A stretch of DNA of 64,000 nt from Saturnia japonica (lineage: Eukaryota > Arthropoda > Insecta > Lepidoptera > Saturniidae): NCBI GenBank assembly GCA_033032175.1, contig CM065304.1:4278001-4342000 (forward strand), in the 5' to 3' direction. The position numbers and the translations under genes were made by a program. Below the pieces are notes generated by a model, which saw nothing but the letters and a program-made list of their open reading frames with translations, was not told the DNA's origin and made no database searches. Positions 54,751 to 64,000 of this stretch are shown piece after piece. The stretch's first letter is position 1, and every line of letters begins with the position of its first letter.

Positions 54751-55881
54751 AACTGGATTAAAAATTCCATATTTTTTTCTTATGTTTTTTTTGAAAGACA
54801 GCCCTTCGTGACAATTTCCAAGATTGTAGGCTTGCAGGAAGTATTGAGTAGAATATACATAATTAAGCAAGGAATATTTTATGACATACCTTCTTTAAAC
54901 ATAAAACATATTTCGGGTACTTTTACTTAAGTAGGTACATATGATGCAAGCTATATTTCCTGTCCTTTTTTTCCCAGACCCACTCTGTCTAAAAAAAAAT
55001 TCATCGAAATTGTTTCAGTGGTGCAGGTGTGAAAACTTAACAGATAAAAAGTTAGTTTCGCATTTATAATATCATATAATACCATATGGATTCATAAAAC
55101 ACAGCGCCGTCCGCTCTAGACTTTGTTAAAATTTTTAACTAAATGATCGCCTCAAAAAATTTCACACTCAGCGTCGATATTTAACAAGCTAGCTCGTAGT
55201 CATAACACCAGAAAATTAAAGCGAACCTTTAAAGATGACCACTGTAAGCGCTTGATGGTATGTGTTCGTATGTGATTTATAATGGGTTCCATAATATTGT
55301 GCTTCAGTATTGAGTGATGTATATAGCACTTTTAGAAATGTGGCAATAGTATTTCCTAAGTTACTATGAATATAAATACAATACCTTTTATACTTTATCA
55401 AAAATTTTATCAATATGCGTAGAAAAGTGGAACTTTGTGTCCAGTAATGCACCAAGGTCACCACCCAAATCTACCTTACTGTATTTATTATCTTCATAAC
55501 CACTATATTCAATAAATTTAGGAATAATCCTACGTGCATAACTAATGTGCTATTTTGATATGTTAACTCAGATGCTATTTGATTAATAAAATACAGGCTT
55601 TCTTTAAATAGTAATTTTCTCTTTTTTTTTAATAATTGAGTTAGTAGGTATTTTATACTTCTCTTCAAATTTGCTATAATACCATTAATTGTAGAATGAA
55701 GAATATGTATAGAATAATGTACATATAGGTTTTAATTGATACGTAACAAACATAAGTCTGGCAATCGAGAAAACTTTTTATGCATTTTGTCAAAAGGTGA
55801 ATAAATCAGAAAACAAGTGGATGTCATATTTTTAGACGAAGTTATGTAAAAATTTGCGAAAATTCGAAGTGTTTATCAGTA

Positions 55882-57540
55882 ATGGAGACATTGAATCGAA
55901 TCAGCAGTACTTTCGAAAATGTTAGAACTGCTATAAAGAACAAACATTCCTCTGATATAATTAAAAGTCTTAAGAAGGACATACAAACCCTAAGCACCGA
56001 GTTAATTGTACTTGGTAAGGAAAACCATGATCAGTATATACGATCCCTCGCGATGGAAGGGTATTTAGGCCTTTTATCAGCGAAAACCATGCCTATATCC
56101 CTAATAGAAAAAAGGAACATTCTTAACGCAGCTTTTAAAAAGCTGAAGCCGCATGCTCTTCGAGATGAGTGCCTCTTTATTATGCTAAGAATCCAGAATC
56201 TCTTGTGCTACTATCTAATTCAGCTTGACCTAACCGCTCAAGCTAGAGAAATCTTGGAGAGTATGGAAGACCTTTATGACAATATAAGTAAGTTTCAACC
56301 TGACAAATACTTAGATGCTGAAGATTTGTTTACAGCGGCACCGTTAGCACGCATTAAGCGCGTTAATCCCGATAAAATTGACAAAGTTATTACTAATAAC
56401 ATTCAAATGCAAGCATTCTTGTACAACAAGTTGAATTTACCGCAAAAATATACCGTTTACAACCATACAGCATTAAGAAGACAACTTGAAACCAAAGAAG
56501 GTACACCTCAAGATTGGGCTTTGAGAACTGCAAGGTTAGGTAACTACTTTACTTATCTTAACAATATGGGCAACGCAAGACACCATCTCTGCGCAGCTTA
56601 CCATATCCTCCGGACGTGTCACGACAATTGCAAGCTCTTACCTGAAGAGTTTATACTCCAAAAAGGAGATTTCGAGATGCACTTTTTGGAACTCAGTCAT
56701 CATTGGGTCAAATATGGGTTAACTCTATTTAAATTATCTAAAAAGAAAATTCTGAATAAATATTTTAACCATCCCTCATCTAAGACAGATTTATGGAAAA
56801 CCGTAGATATTTTAGACGTTCAGCTAGAAAATTCTAGCAACTTTGGTGAGGAAAACCTCAAAGACATAGGCGCTGAGAAATCTGGTAAAGGTGATTGTGC
56901 TTCTGAGAAACTATTCACATTTCCTTCTCTTGATTTGAGAGATATGGAGAGCCGTGTGCCTTTAGAAATCGCATCTAACGTAGATGAAGCTCGAAAACTG
57001 TTTGCATTCTCATACAAATGGTTGATGAGAGCCAAACATTATTACGATTTCGAGCATCATTCTGCGCAGTACATATCATGTTCCCTGCAAATGGCGGAGT
57101 TATACGAGCATTTAGCTTTCTTTGAGAGGAAAATTGACAACCAATACAGTATACAAAAGAGACGGGCAGACGTTTTAGAAACATTGAATTCTTTATTAAA
57201 AACATGTGATAATGTCATGTCCGTACAAATCGACGTTATAAGAGAGCTATCACAGGTACAATTAGAATTAATGGCTTTAAACCTACAAAAACTTTGGCGT
57301 CAGGAGTCGCAAACAAACATATTCAATTTGGATACTGATGCAGATTCTATTATAAACTCATTGGATTCGGCATCAAATAGGACGCTGACGGAAAAGACTT
57401 TGAATGCATCGTGCAAGAATATATTTCTGAGAAAGATGGAAGCTGCTACATCTTTAAATGGGAAGCTGTTTAGATTGAGCGGGCAACTAACTGCGACGAC
57501 TCCATCCCAACTCAGTCTGGATTCAAGCATTCTTAAATAA
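55882..57540 (+). CDS. KIF-binding protein homologue (KIFBP/KBP-like), single exon, 552 aa
   Basis: Vertebrate KIFBP binds motor domains of certain kinesins and blocks microtubule binding, with roles in neurite growth; a similar cytoplasmic role is inferred here. The protein is all-helical and TPR-like. Family-like blocks are ALRDECLFIMLRIQNLLCYY (residues 92-111), YTVYNHTALRRQLETKEGTP (190-209), QDWALRTARLGNYFTYLNNM (210-229) followed by GNARHHLCAAYHIL, and a C-terminal block with AELYEHLAFFERKIDNQ and QKRRADVLETL. It is slightly shorter than the roughly 620 aa of vertebrate KIFBP and well diverged. The ATG at 55882 begins the conserved frame. AATAAA signals lie at 57553-57558 and 57657-57662. 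No introns are seen; codon use and the open frame indicate a functional gene. A retrocopy origin cannot be excluded. Confidence 0.85.
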   Translation: METLNRISSTFENVRTAIKNKHSSDIIKSLKKDIQTLSTELIVLGKENHDQYIRSLAMEGYLGLLSAKTMPISLIEKRNILNAAFKKLKPHALRDECLFIMLRIQNLLCYYLIQLDLTAQAREILESMEDLYDNISKFQPDKYLDAEDLFTAAPLARIKRVNPDKIDKVITNNIQMQAFLYNKLNLPQKYTVYNHTALRRQLETKEGTPQDWALRTARLGNYFTYLNNMGNARHHLCAAYHILRTCHDNCKLLPEEFILQKGDFEMHFLELSHHWVKYGLTLFKLSKKKILNKYFNHPSSKTDLWKTVDILDVQLENSSNFGEENLKDIGAEKSGKGDCASEKLFTFPSLDLRDMESRVPLEIASNVDEARKLFAFSYKWLMRAKHYYDFEHHSAQYISCSLQMAELYEHLAFFERKIDNQYSIQKRRADVLETLNSLLKTCDNVMSVQIDVIRELSQVQLELMALNLQKLWRQESQTNIFNLDTDADSIINSLDSASNRTLTEKTLNASCKNIFLRKMEAATSLNGKLFRLSGQLTATTPSQLSLDSSILK

Positions 57541-57552
57541 CGTAACATAACG

Positions 57553-57662
57553 AATAAAACACGACCAAATTGAATATTAAGAGAACTGAAAGCCTTTTCT
57601 AGAATTAGAACTTGATATACCTACCAACCTTATATTTCTAAAGTTATTTTTGCTCTAATAAA
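57553..57662 (+). terminator. Polyadenylation signals of the KIFBP-like gene
   Basis: Two AATAAA hexamers, at 57553-57558 (12 bp after the stop) and 57657-57662. The second is followed by a T-rich region and is the likelier main site. Confidence 0.6.
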
Positions 57663-58149
57663 TCATATGTTATTACAACGAAGTATACTTCTGAGTACTT
57701 TCATTGTTATTACATACATGTACTTATTTATTTCCTTTTTTAATATAAGTTATTATAAATTTTACTATTAGAAAGATGGGAAAAATATTAATAAAGAAAA
57801 CAGGGAATAAGTAGATATGTTACACAACCTAAGAGAGAATACATCGGTAGTGTGGTTGGGAAAACAGCTATCTTTTAATTTTAGCCGTAGCTAAAGATAA
57901 ATAACGCATAAAAACTGTTTAAGACAAAACTAGAGAATTTTATACTCTACAACATTAATTTATTGAATGCAGATACGATTTGAGGCAAAGGAAGAGAGAC
58001 ATTTGAAAAAAAAACATTTTGGCAAACTTTGACCTTCAATATCTAAGGAGCCTCACACCATGACCTCGTGAGAATTTTGAGACATTATTTAGAATACCAA
58101 AATAAAGGTTTATACGAATATTTAGCTAATTAAGTTTTATTCCGAGCTT

Positions 58150-58500
58150 GGCCTCTTTTTAGGGTTCCTTAACTAATAATGAAAAAAAAAAACGGAACCC
58201 TTATAGGATCACTTTGTTGTCCGTCTGTCTGTCTGTCTGACTGGCTGGCTGTCTGTCCGTTAGTCAAGACACTTTTTTCAAAAATGGCTTGAGCTATAGC
58301 GTTCAAATTAATATCATATACCAAAGCCTATTAGAAATATTTTTTAGGATAACGAATTAAAAAAATACTTCACTTCATAGTTAAAATAGCGTTCACGAAC
58401 CGATTATCAAAACCTATAGGGTACTTGCCGCAGACCTACACTTTTGAAATTTGGCATTAAGAGAGGTCTTAACAAAAGTTTAGTAATGAAACCAAAAATA
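58150..58500 (+). repeat. Dispersed repeat family F, copy 2
   Basis: Contains TTATAGGATCACTTTGTTGT, a CTGT/CTGG simple repeat (58222-58258), GTTCACGAACCGATTATCAA and CCTATAGGGTACTTGCC. Homologous to 54465-54750. Confidence 0.7.
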
Positions 58501-59068
58501 AGGAATATGTAATCCCGTGTCAAGTTATAATGTAACAAAATTGTATTAAGTTTTATTTTTATTCTCGAAAAAAACTTGAAGTATATAGTTGAAATGAATA
58601 CCGAATACTAAGATATATGACTTCGCACTGCTGTAAAAAAATCCACTTTGTTGGTTAACACAATAAAAAGATACAGGCCCTTCATAATAAAAGTTTTAAA
58701 GTCACACTCAGTGACCAATTAACGAAACCAATATCACCTATCACTCCAATCTCCATCAGTCTGCATCACTCCAATCGCCGAAACAACTTGTGTAACAATA
58801 TAATTCAAACCGGATACACCGATTGATAACGGAAGTCTTTTTATATTTGATCAATTTTGTTGCCAACAATAAACAATGAATGGGGTTTTCTTTTTAAGTA
58901 TAAAATTCGTCTATTGTTGTTTCAAGTATATTTCTAACATAACATAAATATTTTTCATTTCTTTTGTAACGTTAAATTACATAACGTGGTTTAAATATTA
59001 AAGTTAGTTATAGTGGTTTCAGATCTTTCTGGTTTACACAGATGTCTAATATATTGTACTAGAAGATC

Positions 59069-59347
59069 TTTTTCTCAAACATGCATGGAAATATTGTCAT
59101 TATTTTCGAAAAAAGAACACGCGAAGTATTGAATTTAGGGACATGCCAAGAATGATAAAAGAGTTCAATCAAAGAGTATTTAATAAACCCAGCAAGCCGT
59201 TTCATACAACATTGCTGGAGCGTTGTAATGTTTCAAATTCAAAAACGCTCCTGCAATGGATTTGATTTTCTTTGTCCGTAAATTCGATACTTCGCGTGTT
59301 CTTTTTTCGAAAATAATGACAATATTTCCATGCATGTTTGAGAAAAA
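59069..59347. repeat. Long near-perfect hairpin: 75-bp inverted arms
   Basis: The arms 59069-59143 and 59273-59347 are complementary with about two mismatches (TTCTCAAACATGCATGGAAA against its reverse complement). The ~130-bp centre has a further small inverted pair (TTGCTGGAGCGTTG and AACGCTCCTGCAA). No TA or other target duplication is obvious. The plus-strand frame at 59256-59501 merely overlaps one arm. Confidence 0.92.
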
Positions 59348-60691
59348 AACTATATATGCCTCGGCGGAAATGGCAATTGCCTGTCTCGTATTAGTGACAC
59401 AAACTCATACTCGACCTGCAACTGCCTATTTCACGGGCTTTACAATAATGTATGTACTATTATTACCTATTTGTATTGTGTTTCTATTTTCCTATGTATA
59501 ACGGTTTTGGCAGCGTAGATATTCCAAGAAAGCGTGCTGTTAATGATTTTTATCTTCGAGTTGATTTTATATTATCATTACTTGTTCTTCCGTCTTGTCA
59601 CATAACATTAAAAACATAGCGTAACACTTTTTTAGTAAAAACATCTATAAAATAATAATCAATATTCACCGAGTGGTTCTTGAGTTATAAGCGCACTAAC
59701 GGAAAGATAGACGGACAAAATGAGATAGATAAATAAATATAGTATATTATAACCAATATTTATGTATGATAAGATATAAGTTGATTTTAGAACCCTCAAA
59801 TTCGAGTTCTATTGGCTACTTGTCCGATTTTATTTAGCCTTTATTTAGCCTAGAATTTATTTAATTTAACTGGACTAAATGACATTATATATTACTCGTA
59901 TAAAATAATACCTGTTTCGTAAACTTATTTTATTATTTTACTGAGTCATGCAAACGTCAAACTACAGATTTCTTTAAACAAACAAGCAATGGTCGGAAGC
60001 TTTTTCAATCAATTTATATATTTTATTATAATAATAACTTATCAATGTAATCTGGACTTAGAGCATACACATTAAGGTGCAATTTTTATTTATCAATACT
60101 ACAGAATGTGTCGACCACGTTATAGAACCTCAGGAGAAATAAGTTACAAATCCGTGTTATCGATAAAACTAATTTCTATAAAAATTGTGTTATATGGCAT
60201 GACATATTATTTATTTTTCCTTCGACTTTCTTTATGGAACGTCGTGGCACGGCTCCTGGTATAGAGCTTTTAATCTTATGTCAATTTTATTACCCGACTA
60301 CGGCGAAGCGGAAAAGAGGGTTATGATTTTCACCGATATGTATGTATGTATATTCATCTGTACCTACTCAATTTTCTTCTAATCCACGTAACATAATTTG
60401 ATAAATAAGATATCGTTAGAACCGTCTTGATTGTCCGCTGGTTATAGGATATATAATTTCACACTGAATTCAATATGACGCCCTCTAGAGAACATAAAAT
60501 CCTGTATTTTGAAAAAAATATTTTTGAATTCTATAGTGTTTGGTATCAAATGAAAGGGTTTAATTAGTACATTTCAAAAATATTGCATATTACTAGCTGC
60601 TGCCTGCGGGTTTGCTTGCATTAACTCGATAAGTGCGTATAATATAATTTGCTAAACCACCTAATATAATTTGAATAAAAAAATAAGTTTA

Positions 60692-61005
60692 TAAACTAAA
60701 ACCCGACTACGGAATATCGCTCTATAAAAAGTAAGAAACAATAAAATATTATTATCCGAAATTCTTATCTACTAACCATTCAATTATTGATTATCTATTA
60801 TGTAAATAACTTATATATTTAAAATTACCACGGCTATCCTCTGAACATCACTATATCCATGTGTTAAATTTAAATATGTAAGTTATTTACTTATTGCATG
60901 ATAAATAATTTAATTAATAGTTAATAGATAAGAATTTCGAACAATAATATTTTCTTGTTTCTTAGTTTTTAGAGAGCGATATTCCGTAGACGGGTTTTAG
61001 TTTTT
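60692..61005. repeat. Long hairpin: ~140-bp inverted arms, short loop
   Basis: Left arm 60692-60833 (ACTAAAACCCGACTACGGAA onward) pairs with right arm about 60862-61005 (ending TTCCGTAGACGGGTTTTAGT) at roughly 85 percent identity. The loop is about 30 bp. The terminal CCCGACTACGG also occurs at 60292, suggesting a mobile family (foldback/MITE). Confidence 0.85.
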
Positions 61006-61703
61006 ATCTTTTTTTTTTTTAACTACCGAATACTTAAACCTGACATGAACTATTCGATGCGATAAGTTATTCCTACATATCACTCATGGTCACTCATGTT
61101 TTCACAAGTGTTCTATTACGATCACTGAGATATTGTTTGTAATCAGTCAAGACTAGAACATCGGTGCGTTTCTGTATTTTGTAATTGTATATTACTTTGT
61201 TCGCATTCATTATTTACTTACTCCTAATGGCTGCACGATAACACTTGTTTGATATAGTAACTTATAGCATCTCCACTCCTTTATGAGTAAAGGAGGAGGC
61301 GTAAATATCTAACACAACTTCTTAAACTTGCGCTCTAACAAGCAACTATATATTATACTTTACAAGCAATAAGCCCGACAAGATAACGTTTCAAATTACC
61401 ATGTAATAGGAACTATATCCTTGGAAACTTCGACTCGTTAAAGGTGCTTCAGTATTGATTCCCGACGTCTTTGTAACACATTTTGTATAGCGGTAATTAA
61501 ATCAACGATCACGATGTAGTGTATTACGTCACAGTAAAATTTTTGGGGCACAGTGACGTTCATTTAGCACAATAGTATAAACGAAATTTTAAACAATAAA
61601 TTAAATATGTCCTATATGTACTTTGAATTAACCAAAGATGTGTTTTACAGTTTGTTATATGTATAAATTTAATAGTATATTATTCTATTTTTTTTTTTTA
61701 TTA
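61006..61703. other. Gene-free stretch
   Basis: AT-rich; nothing recognised. Confidence 0.4.
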
Positions 61704-61872
61704 CAGTGTAAACTCTTTATAACGAAACTCAAGGGACTGAGCATTTTTTGTCGTTATAGAGAGTTATCGTTATATGGAGTGAGGTTTCAATATGTGGGTT
61801 TTAACGCAAACCAACCAAGTTAGGCTCACTTCAACGTTATAGGGAGTTTATCGTTATAAAGAGTTTACACTG
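61704..61872. mobile_element. TA-flanked MITE, 169 bp
   Basis: CAGTGTAAACTCTTTATAACG at both ends in inverted form, flanked by TA. Nearly identical to 1614-1797 and in the same orientation, with a ~15-bp deletion near the right end. Confidence 0.9.
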
Positions 61873-62056
61873 TACTTTGTATTTTAATTTTAATAATTAG
61901 CACGCCATAAATAACAGGGTATGATGTAACTATTTAAATAAATGTTAGTCGTAATTGTGGTGCCGTCTGTAATGGAAACATCCTAGTTAAAGGCAGCCCT
62001 AACGGCGCGATCATACATCGAAATACTTCCTGTGTACACGCTCCGTTATCTACATT

Positions 62057-62830
62057 AAATAATAAAGCGGAAAAGTTTTTCTGTTTATTTAAGCACGCTA
62101 ATCTCTGGACCCGCCAGTCGGATTCGCAAACTTCTTTTTTGTATAAGATAGCCAGACTCTCGAAGAATAGTATAGGCTATTTAAAATTAGGCTACAACTC
62201 TCGATAGCCTTAAATATTAATTTTTGTTACGTAGGTCAGTAGTCGAGGCCCTCAGAAAGTCTATTTGGCTAAACACCCGCGGGGTTACAATCGTTAGCGC
62301 TATAGAAAACGAAAAAAATGTATGAAGTTGACATTTCTCAACATTAAATCACCTGATCAAATATATCAATTCCATACATGTTTTTCGTTTTCGCTAGCGT
62401 TAACGATTGTAGAACGGCAACATGGCTGGGCCTTCTGAACTACTTTAACCGCGTGCGCTGGCGCAATCGTTAATGATACGGAAATACAATGCTCTACAAT
62501 AATATTAGTCCTTAGTATATTTAAAAAAAGGTAAAAATATATTTTATGAAAAAAATTTGTTTAAAATTAAAAAGTAATTTATAAACATTATTTTTAGACA
62601 TAGCATATTAATCCTTACAAGCAAAAGTTACTTAATCATAAAGACCATTTTATGAAGTTAAATTCTGCTCTTTAGAGTATGCTATTTGGACACATAGTTT
62701 AGGAGATAATAAAAAATTCATATAGTTTGTACTTTCGGGAATAACAATTATGATAGACTACACGAGGGCTTTGGTGGCGCTGTTTGTGGGATAAAATTAA
62801 CACGGGTGAAACAATGGGGCACAGCTAGTA
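62057..62830 (-). repeat. Dispersed repeat family E, copy 3, with a nested MITE
   Basis: In reverse it starts ACTAGCTGTGCCCCATTGTT and ends TTTTCCGCTTTATT, as do the copies at 46408 and 49525. The extra ~200 bp is largely the hairpin element at 62285-62411. Confidence 0.76.
62285..62411. mobile_element. Hairpin MITE nested in family E copy 3
   Basis: Inverted ends TTACAATCGTTAGCGCTATA with GAAAACGAAAAAAATGTATG, and CATACATGTTTTTCGTTTTC with GCTAGCGTTAACGATTGTA. They enclose a ~45-bp AT-rich centre and interrupt the family E sequence. Confidence 0.75.
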
Positions 62831-63171
62831 TCTTATAGAAGATCGTTAGTGCGTTCAAGAATATATTATATAAGATAATATTCTAATAAATTTAATAGTT
62901 AAACCTGGTAAGTAGGCTTTAGTTTTATCAAATTTTGAGCGCTCATCTTTAAAAGGTTAAAAGCAAAGTATATAATTATTGTAAACCCATACGATTTTTT
63001 TTTTATTTAAAACATTCGTACAATATTTCACATAAACCGAGTTACTTACTATATTAATTAGGTAGGCTTTTTATGCAAATTTCTCATTTTGTATTGGGAT
63101 CTTCAAGATGCTCGCTTAAGTGAGGTTCGTGCAGATTGAATTGCATACGTATTGAGATTAAGACCAAGTTA

Positions 63172-63450
63172 GTACAATACATACATACATACCATCTCGC
63201 CTATATTCGCCGAATGTTTAATCAGAGGTGTACTAATAATGTACATCCACAGTTCACCGAGTATGTTTTTAAGTCCCATGTAATAGGGGGCGAGCCTATT
63301 GCCATTAATCAGGCACAAAGCCAAACTCCGAGCAGCGTCTTATTGAGAATTTCACAGAAAAACCCAATAAAACTTTGCTCAACCTGGGGATCGAACCCAG
63401 GATCTCGATCATAGCAGACGTGCTTACGACCACTGGGCTAATGAGGCAGA
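63172..63450 (-). mobile_element. tRNA-derived SINE, second copy
   Basis: Same body as 30505-30770 (shared GTCCCATGTAATAGGGGGCG and GCCTATTGCCATTAATC). The tRNA-like head on the minus strand has B box GGTTCGATCCC within CCTGGGTTCGATCCCCAGG. The ATAC-repeat tail at 63179-63192 is the 3' end. Confidence 0.85.
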
Positions 63451-63529
63451 TCAGTTCAGTTAAGTTAGTATCCAGTGAATATGTAGTAATAGTAATAGTA
63501 GTTACCTTATTGTAACATGTCATTGAAAT

Positions 63530-63598
63530 AGCTCGATAAAGCTGTGAAAGCCATCAGCGGCTTTGATTTCGGATAACAGTAAGGTCAGTTCTAAAAAA
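63530..63598 (+). mobile_element. Short LINE 3' tail copy
   Basis: AAAGCTGTGAAAGCCATCAG through AACAGTAAGGTCAGTTCTAA and a poly(A), the same tail as 38185 and 45649. Target duplication not found. Confidence 0.72.
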
Positions 63599-64000
63599 AA
63601 CTCATTATATATAGATATGAGGGTCATGTCAAATATGTGTCGTGAGTTCACAGGTTATATGATTACAAATATAACTTGTAATTTAATTTTATACACGAAA
63701 ATTAATTTGGAATATATTGCACACTACTTTCAAATTTTAATATATATATGTAGCTTGTGTTGTTTAGTTCAACTTGATTAAATTGAAGTTGCAAGGAATG
63801 TAAAAGAAATCTATGCTACCTAGTCAGAAGTCCTTCCACTAGGGACAGGCTGAAAAGCAAACTAGGTACGATAATGAGACAACAAAGTACATATTATATC
63901 CGACGGAGTAATTTTAAAAGCGTCATAGTGAGTAAATTAAGGTCACTGTGCGTGTGTATCAAAATGCGTATACAAAGAGCTTCTGTCGTTATTATTTCCT
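63599..64000. other. Window end, no gene seen
   Basis: AT-rich sequence; the 72-codon frame at 63563-63781 overlaps the LINE tail and has no recognisable domain. Confidence 0.4.

Noticed and set aside
59256..59501. 81-codon plus-strand frame with a hydrophobic C-terminus.
   Set aside because: Half of it is one arm of the 75-bp hairpin. No homology or conserved motif is recognisable.
1..64000. CRISPR arrays, bacterial operons or integrated virus genomes.
   Set aside because: No regularly spaced repeats, no prokaryote-like gene density, and no viral structural or replication genes. The FP-like domain at 13.5-13.9 kb belongs to a LINE ORF1.

Overview
This is nuclear DNA of an insect, most likely a moth or butterfly. 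It is AT-rich with long introns and canonical GT/AG splice sites. It carries repeats typical of Lepidoptera: Jockey, R1, RTE and CR1-like LINEs, tRNA-headed SINEs, Tc1/mariner relatives and TA-flanked MITEs. The order is inferred from this repeat style, not proven.

Left half (1.4-36.1 kb). One split gene occupies this part on the minus strand. I assembled 13 coding exons by hand, from an ATG at 36144 to a TAA at 1438. All junctions are GT/AG, the phases agree at each one, and the total is 3,423 nt (1,140 residues plus stop). The predicted protein is four Ig-like domains, a diverged fibronectin-III-like domain, a protein kinase domain with an unusual ~85-residue Ser-rich insert and a DFN in place of DFG, and a basic, repeat-rich C-terminal tail. 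The architecture is that of the titin/twitchin/obscurin (Unc-89) kinases, but in a very short form. Seven of its twelve introns hold recognisable mobile DNA. The 13.3-kb intron between exons 11 and 12 holds a nearly full-length (5.9 kb) dead Jockey LINE and a CR1-like LINE that was itself hit twice, by an RTE fragment with a 10-bp target duplication and by a ~310-bp MITE-like element. Other introns hold an R1-type gag remnant without ORF2, a dead mariner-like transposase, a DNA transposon with D-D-E spacing of about 82, LINE 3' ends, SINEs and MITEs.

Right half (36-64 kb). This half is gene-poor. It contains a canonical tRNA-Ile(AAU) at 41265-41338 and one intact single-exon gene on the plus strand (55882-57540, 552 aa), a diverged homologue of KIF-binding protein (KIFBP/KBP). 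Most of the remainder is repeat relics. These include a family with ~125-bp internal tandem monomers (two long copies in inverted orientation around the tRNA), three copies of another ~0.6-0.8 kb family, the C-terminal end of a LINE with a restriction-like endonuclease, two long hairpins (59.07-59.35 and 60.69-61.01 kb), and very short (67-78 bp) LINE tails with clear target duplications.

No CRISPR array, operon or bacterial feature is present. Coordinates of repeats are approximate unless a target duplication is stated. Gene names rest on reading motifs, not on database searches.
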